From Wenyingzhuangia gilva (GTDB lineage Bacteria > Bacteroidota > Bacteroidia > Flavobacteriales > Flavobacteriaceae), in assembly GCF_030519655.1 (NCBI RefSeq), contig NZ_JAUMIT010000002.1, forward strand, positions 186,001 to 250,000: 64,000 nucleotides of DNA, written 5' to 3'. A model generated the notes under the pieces. That model was given only the letters and a program-made list of their open reading frames with translations. It was not told where the DNA came from and searched no databases. A program made the translations under genes and the position numbers. Positions 58,060 to 64,000 of this stretch are shown here, piece by piece (position 1 is the first letter of the stretch; each line of letters opens with the position of its first letter).

Positions 58060-58533
58060 ATGAAATACATTCAACTAACCAAAGAACAACTAGAAGAATT
58101 ACACCAAGAGTTTGCAACCTTTTTGGCTACGCAGCAAATTGATGTAAAAGAATGGAATGATATTAAAGCAAACAAACCAGAAGTTGCTGATGAAGAAATT
58201 AATATTTTCAGTGACATGGTTTGGGAAGATGTATTAACCAAGGCTGAATATGTTGAACATTTTTCTAAATCTAGCATTAATTTATTTTATTGCACTGAAG
58301 GATTGATACAACGTATTATGATTAAATCTAATGATGATACTATTGATCTGTCTAGTCAACAAGGAATTCAGACTTTATTAAACAATCCTAAAAGCAAACA
58401 GTTTGAGTTTTTCAAAGGAGCAAAAAAATATGCTAAAGAAAGAAATTTAGAAATTTTTGACTTGATTTTAAAAGGAGCTAGTATTAATAAAGAAGGAGCT
58501 TTGTATCAGAATTTTAAAAGTTTTGTAGACTAA
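58060..58533 (+). CDS. DUF6495-like conserved protein
   Basis: 157 residues, soluble and mostly helical, with MKYIQLTKEQLEELHQEFATFLATQQID at the start and NLFYCTEGLIQRIMIKS in the middle (quoted in part). It looks like the flavobacterial family usually annotated DUF6495, found beside rplI and an rRNA methyltransferase. I do not know its function; a ribosome-linked role is a guess from position. Followed 4 bp later by the TrmH-family gene. Confidence 0.72.
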   Translation: MKYIQLTKEQLEELHQEFATFLATQQIDVKEWNDIKANKPEVADEEINIFSDMVWEDVLTKAEYVEHFSKSSINLFYCTEGLIQRIMIKSNDDTIDLSSQQGIQTLLNNPKSKQFEFFKGAKKYAKERNLEIFDLILKGASINKEGALYQNFKSFVD

Positions 58534-58537
58534 ATTT

Positions 58538-59218
58538 ATGGTAGATCAACAATTAGTGTCTTATTTAGAGGAGTTTGTGACCGATGAGCGCAAAGCTTTG
58601 TTTAGACAGGTTTTAAAAAACAGAACTAGGCATTTTGCAGTAGTGTTAGAGGATTTATATCAAAAGCATAATTGGAGTGCTGTAGTGCGTAGTTGTGATG
58701 TTTTTGGAGTACAAGATATTTATACCATAGAAAACAAATACAGTGCATATATTTCTAATGGTGTAGGAAAAGGTGCTCAGAAATGGGTAGATTTTCACAG
58801 ATTTAAAACCAGAGAAAATAATACGCAAGATTGTGTGGATGAGCTAAAAGCAAAAGGATATCAAATTATTGTAACAACGCCTCATGAAGATTCCTCTTTT
58901 GTATCTGATTTTGATATTACTAAAAAATCTGCTTTTGTTTTTGGGGTAGAAGGAGCAGGGGCATCAGATTTGGTGATGAGTCAGGCAGATGGTTATTTAA
59001 AAATTCCTATGTATGGTTTTACAGAAAGTTTAAATGTATCTGTAGCAGCTGCTATCACTTTACAAAACACAACAGATAGATTGCATAAATCAACTATTGA
59101 TTGGCAATTAACAGATGACGAAAAAGAAGAGTTGTATTTAAGTTGGTTAGAAAAATCCATAGGATCTATTAAACCGATAAAAGAAAGATTTTATAAAGAA
59201 TTGGAAGATAAAAAATAA
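58538..59218 (+). CDS. TrmH/SpoU-family RNA 2'-O-methyltransferase
   Basis: 226 residues. SPOUT knot motifs: HNWSAVVRSCDVFGVQDIYTIE near 40-61 (N-x4-RxxxxFG pattern), FVFGVEGAGASDLVMSQADGYLKIPMYGFTESLNVSVAAAI near 131-171 (motifs 2 and 3, quoted in part). Closest in layout to tRNA TrmH (Gm18), although the usual GNExxGL is changed to GVEGAGA. Methylates a ribose 2'-OH of tRNA or rRNA; the exact site is uncertain. Confidence 0.88.
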   Translation: MVDQQLVSYLEEFVTDERKALFRQVLKNRTRHFAVVLEDLYQKHNWSAVVRSCDVFGVQDIYTIENKYSAYISNGVGKGAQKWVDFHRFKTRENNTQDCVDELKAKGYQIIVTTPHEDSSFVSDFDITKKSAFVFGVEGAGASDLVMSQADGYLKIPMYGFTESLNVSVAAAITLQNTTDRLHKSTIDWQLTDDEKEELYLSWLEKSIGSIKPIKERFYKELEDKK

Positions 59219-59248
59219 AAAAGAGGCTCTATTTAGAGCCTCTTTTTT
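59216..59248. terminator. Bidirectional terminator
   Basis: Stem AAGAGGCTCT / AGAGCCTCTT with a short loop and A and T runs, between convergent genes. Confidence 0.92.
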
Positions 59249-59543
59249 ATTTGAATTTTATCATTGCATTTTTAGGATTGTCCGCATCGTATAGAACAAT
59301 ATAAGTACTATCGGTTACTTTGTTTTTTAAATGCATCGGAACCTCTTGTTTTTTGTTGTAAATAATATCATTTACCGTATAAGTAAATTCGCAATATGGT
59401 AATTTTCCTCTTTGAAATTCACTCATCACTTTACCAGTAGTGGTCGCTGCATTTTCCATTATTTTCTCCTTGTAGTTTAGTTTTATCACAAAAGCAATGA
59501 TGACCAAACAAACAATAATAAAAGGGAAAATGATTTTATTCAT
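59247..59543 (-). CDS. Small membrane-anchored protein (DUF3592-like)
   Basis: 98 residues from the ATG at 59543. One N-terminal helix (about 5-22) is followed by a beta-rich domain with the GKVMSEFQRGKLPYCEFTYTVND and ADNPKNAMIKF segments, similar to DUF3592-type proteins. No known function. The start overlaps the stop of the aldose epimerase gene by 8 bp, so it is translated with it. It is the last gene of the minus-strand run. Confidence 0.72.
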   Translation of the reverse strand: MNKIIFPFIIVCLVIIAFVIKLNYKEKIMENAATTTGKVMSEFQRGKLPYCEFTYTVNDIIYNKKQEVPMHLKNKVTDSTYIVLYDADNPKNAMIKFK

Positions 59544-60423
59544 TGTCAAAATTGATTAAAATACTGTATTCACAGTTGAAAGTTTCTTTAAGATTTAATT
59601 TGATAATCCCCTCTTTTTCTGTGATTTCTTGATTGTGATTTACGTTGTCAGCAATTCCGTGCCAAGGTTCAATACAAATAAAAGGAGCTTCTTGGTTTTT
59701 AGACCAGATTCCCAAATAAGGAAAGTTTTTAAATTCAACACTCATGTAAGTGTTTCCTGTAGGCTCATGTATAAAAGAAATTTGAGAGAATGGATTGGGA
59801 TTAAAAACAATAGCATCATTGTCAAACACATTTTTAGGCAATTCTAAAATCCCTTCTTGCTTAAAAACAGGATAGGATTCATTTCCTATCAAACTTCCTT
59901 CAATCAATTTGGCTTCGGGAGTTTCATCGTTGTCAAACATTAAAATATATTCCTCTCTAGTTTGGTTTTTTTCAAATGGACAATTAAAAGCAGGATGACC
60001 ACCCACAGAAAAATATAAATCTTCTTGAGCAGGATTTTCTACAAAATAAGAAGTAACTAATCCGTTTGAGGTCAGGGTGTATTTTAGTTGAAAAAGAAAA
60101 TCAAAAGGATATATTTTTTTAGATTCCTCATCTGATTCTAATTGAAACGTAATGCTATCTTCTGTTTGAGTTGCTACCGTAAAGTTTTTGTCTCTAGCAA
60201 AACCATGCTGTCCCATTGGGTATGAAATTCCTTTATAGCTGTAGCTGTTGTTTTTTAAAGAACCCACAAAAGGAAATAAAACAGGTGCATGTCTGTTCCA
60301 AAATTCAGGATTTCCATTCCAGATATATTCAATGTTTTCTTTACAAAGGCTAATTAATTCGGCTCCTTGAGATTTAAAAGTAGCCTTTAAATATTTGTTT
60401 TGTAGGGTATAGGTAGTGTTCAT
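59536..60423 (-). CDS. Aldose 1-epimerase family protein
   Basis: 295 residues of the mutarotase superfamily, closest to the YeaD/LacX-like branch. Family pattern: FGNPEFWNRHAPVLFPFVG near 36-53, QHGFARDKNF near 73-82 (catalytic His), and FSVGGHPAFNCPFE near 142-155 (second His). It probably interconverts alpha and beta anomers of a hexose or hexose phosphate; the substrate is open. Downstream of the DUF4258 gene with an 8-bp gap. Confidence 0.9.
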   Translation of the reverse strand: MNTTYTLQNKYLKATFKSQGAELISLCKENIEYIWNGNPEFWNRHAPVLFPFVGSLKNNSYSYKGISYPMGQHGFARDKNFTVATQTEDSITFQLESDEESKKIYPFDFLFQLKYTLTSNGLVTSYFVENPAQEDLYFSVGGHPAFNCPFEKNQTREEYILMFDNDETPEAKLIEGSLIGNESYPVFKQEGILELPKNVFDNDAIVFNPNPFSQISFIHEPTGNTYMSVEFKNFPYLGIWSKNQEAPFICIEPWHGIADNVNHNQEITEKEGIIKLNLKETFNCEYSILINFDNE

Positions 60424-60431
60424 TTTAGAAA

Positions 60432-60860
60432 TTAGTTTACTTTAATATCAGTGATTGTTGCGGTGTACTCACATCTTTCTATGATGAAAGAGAATTTGTT
60501 TCTAACAATTTCATCATTTATATTTTTACCAATAGTGGCATCAATCCAATAATCTGGACAAGGTTTTTGGTGTACATGACTTTTGTCTCTGTTCCAGTCT
60601 CCTTTGTGTAATACATATTGAATATCTAAAGAGTCTAAATGATATTGAGTTAAAATTTTTTGAGCTTTGTCAGATATTTTTAAGGTGTCTTTTAATCTAA
60701 TTTGACTTAAAACTCTGGCTGTAGGGCCATAATTAAAAGTGGTTCCTTTTTGTTTATTTATGTAAGTTAAAGCGACTACTCCAAGAGCCAATCCACCAAA
60801 ATAATACCCAAATCTTCTTAATAATTTGGCATCAATTTTACTTAGTAATTCTTTTAACAT
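60432..60860 (-). CDS. DUF4258-like membrane-anchored protein
   Basis: 142 residues. One helix at about 17-33 (YYFGGLALGVVALTYIN) is followed by a domain with YGPTARVLSQIRLKDTLKIS and LDIQYVLHKGDWNRDKSH. The pattern matches small flavobacterial proteins carrying a DUF4258-type region. Function unknown. It is followed by aldose epimerase and the small membrane protein, an arrangement that may be an operon starting after alanine dehydrogenase. Confidence 0.72.
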   Translation of the reverse strand: MLKELLSKIDAKLLRRFGYYFGGLALGVVALTYINKQKGTTFNYGPTARVLSQIRLKDTLKISDKAQKILTQYHLDSLDIQYVLHKGDWNRDKSHVHQKPCPDYWIDATIGKNINDEIVRNKFSFIIERCEYTATITDIKVN

Positions 60861-60922
60861 AATTAAGGTTTTCTGACATCAAAAGTAAAGAAGTAGATTG
60901 TATTAACAGGTCTGTTTAGCAA

Positions 60923-62122
60923 TTAAAAAATCAATAAATTGATGTCTGTATAAGGAAAGTCAAACCAATCTCCTACGGCTTTGTTTGTTAAAATCCCTTT
61001 GTACATATACATTCCGCTTCTAATGATTTTGTCATATCTAACAGCACTTTCAAAACCACCCTCTTCTCCTATATTTAATAAATATGGAGTGATGATGTTA
61101 CTGATAGAAATAGTGGCTGTTTTGGCGTAACGTGATGGGATGTTTGGAACACAATAATGAACCACACCATGCTTTTTGAAGGTGGGATTACTATGTGTGG
61201 TTAGTTCAGAAGTTTCTACGCAACCACCTCTATCAATACTGACATCAATAATTACAGCACCTTCTTTCATAACTGATACTAAATCTTCAGAAACTACAAT
61301 AGGAGCACGGGTTTTTCCTTTAATAGCACCTATGACTACATCAGCTCTCATTAAAGCTTTCTCTAAGGCTTTGTGATGAATGGTAGAGGTGTAAATAGGA
61401 ATATGTAAATCTTGTTGTAACTGTCTTAGTTTGGTGATGGAATTATCAAAAACTTTAATGCTTGCTCCTAATCCTTTGGCAGATTTTGCAGCAAACAATC
61501 CAACCGTTCCTGCACCTAGAATAACGACTTCACAAGGAGGAACACCACTAATATTTCCAAATAATCTCCCTGAACCACCATTTTCGGCATTCATTAATTC
61601 TGATGCAATTAAAATAGAAGCTGTTCCTGCAATTTCACTCAACGATTTTACTACTGGAAAACTATCATGTTCATCTTTTATAAAATCAAAAGCGATGGCG
61701 GTGATTCGTTTGTTAGCTAAGGCTTTAAAATAATCAGCAGATTGTGTTTTAAGTTGTAAAGAGGAAACCAAAAAAGCTTGGGGTCTCATTAAATCAATTT
61801 CTTCTAATGAAAGGGGAGATACTTTTAAAATTAAGTAACATTCAAAAACTTCTTTGGCGGTGTAAGCTATTTTAGCTCCTGATTCGGAATATTCAGCATC
61901 AGAAAAATTAGAGGGAATTCCTGCTCCGGTTTCGATAACTATTTTATGACCTTGTAAAGTCATGGCTGCCACCGCATCGGGGGTTAAGCAAACTCTTTTT
62001 TCTTCGTGACAAGTTTCTTTAGGTATTCCTATAAGAAAATCTCCTTTTTTAGAAGGAATTGCTAATCGTTCTTCTTGAACATGAAACTCAAATTTTCCAA
62101 ATGCAGCCATATGTTTCCCCAT
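60923..62122 (-). CDS. ald: Alanine dehydrogenase
   Basis: 399 residues, a little longer than the 371-residue classical enzyme. It deaminates L-alanine to pyruvate with NAD. Motifs are IGIPKETCHEEKRVCLTPDAV near 28-48, FLVSSLQLKTQ near 116, the NAD loop VVILGAGTVGLFAAKSAKGLGA near 197-218 and DVSIDRGGCVETSE near 290, with TTHSNPTF. The N-terminal ~25 residues precede the family core; another Met (residue 5) is possible. It follows tsaE with a 27-bp gap, probably co-transcribed. Confidence 0.93.
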   Translation of the reverse strand: MGKHMAAFGKFEFHVQEERLAIPSKKGDFLIGIPKETCHEEKRVCLTPDAVAAMTLQGHKIVIETGAGIPSNFSDAEYSESGAKIAYTAKEVFECYLILKVSPLSLEEIDLMRPQAFLVSSLQLKTQSADYFKALANKRITAIAFDFIKDEHDSFPVVKSLSEIAGTASILIASELMNAENGGSGRLFGNISGVPPCEVVILGAGTVGLFAAKSAKGLGASIKVFDNSITKLRQLQQDLHIPIYTSTIHHKALEKALMRADVVIGAIKGKTRAPIVVSEDLVSVMKEGAVIIDVSIDRGGCVETSELTTHSNPTFKKHGVVHYCVPNIPSRYAKTATISISNIITPYLLNIGEEGGFESAVRYDKIIRSGMYMYKGILTNKAVGDWFDFPYTDINLLIF

Positions 62123-62149
62123 ATCATAAATAATAATACAGGTTATTTG

Positions 62150-62554
62150 TTACTTTAAAAAAAGAGTTCTACTGTTGTCTTCGTTAGTTTTAATAGTAAT
62201 AACCTGTGCATCTAAAGGTAGTAAATTTTCTACATTTTCAGGCCATTCTATAAAAGCCCAGTGATTGTTGTATAAGTATTCTTCTATTCCGATATCATAA
62301 GCTTCGTTTTCATCTTCAATGCGATAAAAATCAAAATGATATAAAATTTCATCATTTGTAGTTTCATATTCATTTACCAATGCAAAAGTTGGAGAAGAAC
62401 TAATGTTACATCCTAATTGCTTAGCAATTTCTTTAATAAGAGTTGTTTTACCAGTACCCATTGAAGCATAAAACAAAATGTTTTTGCTTTTTGTATTTAC
62501 AATAATTTTTTTTGCTACAGCAGATAAATCATTTAAGTTGTAGGTAATTTCCAT
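62150..62554 (-). CDS. tsaE: tRNA threonylcarbamoyladenosine biosynthesis ATPase TsaE
   Basis: 134 residues. Walker A MGTGKTTL near 34-41, then the HFDFYRIED segment near 79-87 and the WPENVENLLP segment near 104-113. TsaE drives the TsaBD complex that makes t6A37 in ANN-decoding tRNAs. Its ATG (62554) lies 14 bp from the 3' end of the tRNA-Leu gene. The apparent longer frame from 62608 would be inside the tRNA, so 62554 is the start. No terminator separates the tRNA from it. Confidence 0.95.
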   Translation of the reverse strand: MEITYNLNDLSAVAKKIIVNTKSKNILFYASMGTGKTTLIKEIAKQLGCNISSSPTFALVNEYETTNDEILYHFDFYRIEDENEAYDIGIEEYLYNNHWAFIEWPENVENLLPLDAQVITIKTNEDNSRTLFLK

Positions 62555-62568
62555 CCTTATTTTCTTTG

Positions 62569-62651
62569 TACACCTAACTGGATTCGAACCAGCACGTCCA
62601 TAGGACACTACCCCCTCAAGGTAGCACGTCTACCAATTCCGCCATAGGTGC
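62569..62651 (-). tRNA. tRNA-Leu (anticodon GAG)
   Basis: An 83-nt class II cloverleaf on the minus strand. The acceptor arm is GCACCTA with TAGGTGT and discriminator A, so position 1-72 is a G-U pair. The anticodon stem-loop is CTACC-TTGAGGG-GGTAG with GAG, a long variable arm follows, and the T loop is GGTTCGAATCC. CCA is not encoded. The tsaE gene follows at once. Confidence 0.96.
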
Positions 62652-62684
62652 TTGTTGTAAAACTAGTTGTTTTTTAACAGAACG

Positions 62685-62692
62685 CAAATATA
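62685..62692 (-). promoter_or_regulatory. Promoter -7 box of tRNA-Leu / tsaE
   Basis: Minus-strand TATATTTG, 33 bp before the tRNA 5' end. It is the only clear box ahead of tsaE. Confidence 0.65.
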
Positions 62693-62895
62693 TAAATACA
62701 TGTTTTATTTTAGGGCTTTTCTGTATAGTTTTTAAGGTTAAATAAAATTACTTTTTAGAAGAAATTAATAATAATAGTATATTTACACTTATAAATAGAG
62801 TATTGGTGATATCTTAATATTTAATAGCGTTACACTTAGGAATCAAGACTTTTATTTGATACTTTAAACGTGTCTTATAACTACAATTAAAAAAG

Positions 62896-64000
62896 ATGAA
62901 TATCAAAATATATATATGTATAATTTTTATTTGTTTGCTTAATCAGCATGTTATTCCTCAAGGGATAAAAAATAACGATAAAAAACAAAAATACAACATT
63001 AATTATTTAGGAATTGAAAATGGATTGGCAAACAATTCAGTGACTTCAATTTACAAAGATAATAGGGGATTGATGTGGATAGGAACCTATGATGGAGTTA
63101 GTAGATATAATGCTTATGATTTTGTTAATTATAGAAATCAGCCAAACGATACAACAACACTTATTAATAATAAAATTACTTGTATTAGTGGTACTAAAGA
63201 TTATATATGGATAGGAACCAAGAAAGGAATTAGTGTTTACAATTATTTGTCTAATCAATTTGAAAGAAAGTATTTTTTTAATGAAGGGCTTAAACAGAGG
63301 CAAATTATATCTTCAGAAATTTATGATATCAAAGCTTATAAAAACAAGGTGTATGTAGCAACTGATAATCAGGGGTTGTTTTATGATAATAAAGGAGTTA
63401 TTAATAGGGTTCCTCTTGAGTATAATGGAACAGAATATTTAAATTTTAGGATTAAATGTATAAATTTTGATAAATCAGGTAATCTCTGGGCAATTATTCA
63501 AGGATTTGGAATTGCTACTATAGATGGAGATAAGAATCAATTAAAAATTGTATCTCGAAGAGTAAATGATGCTAATTGCATTGTTATAGATGATTATTTA
63601 GATGTCTGGATAGGTTATTCAGGAGGGATTTTTAGATATAATATAATTACTAAAAAGGAAACAAATTATCGAAATGATTTAATAAACTATTCAGTTAAAA
63701 ATATATTACCTAATAAAAAATATAAGGAGTTATGGATCGCGACTGATGGAAATGGAATTGTAAATTTTAACTTAAAAACAGAAGTGTTTTTTAAAATAGA
63801 AGATTCTGATAAATTTGATGTAGGAGACTTAACTAGTAATGCAATTTCAACAATATTTCAAGAAGAAGACTCTGAAAGGGTTTGGATAGGTACTTTAAGA
63901 GGTGGGGTAGATATTTTGGAAAATAAAAAAACGCCATTTTACACCGTATCCAAAAAAGAGAATGTAAAAAATACATTACCTAGTAATTTCATTTTATCAT
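62896..64000 (+). CDS. Two-component regulator propeller (ligand-binding sensor) protein, 5' part
   Basis: An open frame from the ATG at 62896 to the window edge (368 codons visible, with no stop). A signal peptide (hydrophobic segment to about residue 22, IPQG) is followed by at least seven blades with the propeller signature (W/L)WIGT-GG(V/I) found in Reg_prop domains: MWIGTYDG, YIWIGTKKG, VYVATDNQG, DVWIGYSGG, ELWIATDGNG and VWIGTLRGG. These proteins usually continue with Y_Y_Y, membrane, histidine kinase, receiver and AraC domains (hybrid two-component systems) that sense glycans and control polysaccharide utilisation loci. The 245-bp gap upstream holds no other gene. Confidence 0.85.
   Translation, partial: MNIKIYICIIFICLLNQHVIPQGIKNNDKKQKYNINYLGIENGLANNSVTSIYKDNRGLMWIGTYDGVSRYNAYDFVNYRNQPNDTTTLINNKITCISGTKDYIWIGTKKGISVYNYLSNQFERKYFFNEGLKQRQIISSEIYDIKAYKNKVYVATDNQGLFYDNKGVINRVPLEYNGTEYLNFRIKCINFDKSGNLWAIIQGFGIATIDGDKNQLKIVSRRVNDANCIVIDDYLDVWIGYSGGIFRYNIITKKETNYRNDLINYSVKNILPNKKYKELWIATDGNGIVNFNLKTEVFFKIEDSDKFDVGDLTSNAISTIFQEEDSERVWIGTLRGGVDILENKKTPFYTVSKKENVKNTLPSNFILS

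Noticed and set aside
1-64000. CRISPR arrays, insertion sequences, prophage or replication origin
   Set aside because: Looked for regularly spaced repeats, transposase motifs (DDE, HUH), phage structural genes and dnaA-box clusters; none seen.

Overview
The window is a low-GC chromosomal segment of a member of the phylum Bacteroidota, almost certainly a (probably marine) Flavobacteriaceae species. The evidence is the very AT-rich sequence, the repeated TTTG / TAnnTTTG type promoters, the general lack of Shine-Dalgarno sequences, and family-typical gene neighbourhoods: coaX-OMP-TPR-lptC-CNNM-ppiD, rsfS-ftsH-LUD-cdsA-psd-ACBP-yceI, and a two-component regulator propeller protein at the right edge. 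The genus cannot be fixed from the sequence alone. Most of the window is core chromosome with dense operons and clear hairpin terminators. There is no phage, insertion sequence or CRISPR array.

Layout. 1-2.0 kb: truncated ROK kinase, a stand-alone transketolase N-terminal subunit, a gene remnant and tRNA-Phe. 2.1-9.9 kb: pantothenate kinase, an outer-membrane protein, a TPR protein, then the LptC / CNNM-CBS / PpiD envelope operon. 9.9-14.0 kb: release factor 2, a glutaredoxin-type ArsC, an rRNA pseudouridine synthase, a decayed mgtC pseudogene, and a small arsR-DUF6428-phosphatase-type arsC operon with no exporter. 14-24 kb: a pentapeptide protein and central metabolism (fumarase, pyruvate dehydrogenase E1alpha and E2, glycine decarboxylase). 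24-32 kb: a UbiA-like membrane protein and a seven-gene operon joining ribosome silencing, the FtsH protease and phospholipid synthesis, then birA and pyrE. 32-41 kb: NUDIX, DsbD, and a five-gene cluster (PAP2 phosphatase, two GT39-type transferases, a polyprenyl-phosphate GT2, a flippase-like LPG synthase-like protein) that looks like an envelope lipid-linked sugar-transfer pathway. 41-48 kb: ribosomal protein S1, an amino-sugar kinase, and a murF-rsmE-outer-membrane-protein operon. 48-57 kb: a polysaccharide/glycan cluster (YfhO, methyltransferase, two glycosyltransferases, WecB, a Wzx-like flippase). 57-62.7 kb: the S6-S18-L9 operon, rRNA/tRNA methylation, an aldose epimerase, alanine dehydrogenase, and tsaE directly behind tRNA-Leu. 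62.9-64 kb: the start of a beta-propeller sensor protein that runs off the edge.

I see no obviously new multi-gene defence or mobile system. The items most worth a second look are: the pyrE/NUDIX pair, whose promoters are embedded in each other's starts, with pyrE apparently leaderless; a ten-G tract inside a flippase-like gene; the ars operon whose products end in cysteine-rich tails but which has no exporter; the missing transketolase partner; a dispersed 24-nt repeat that forms a perfect hairpin at one of its two sites; tsaE apparently co-transcribed with tRNA-Leu; and two fresh-looking gene remnants.
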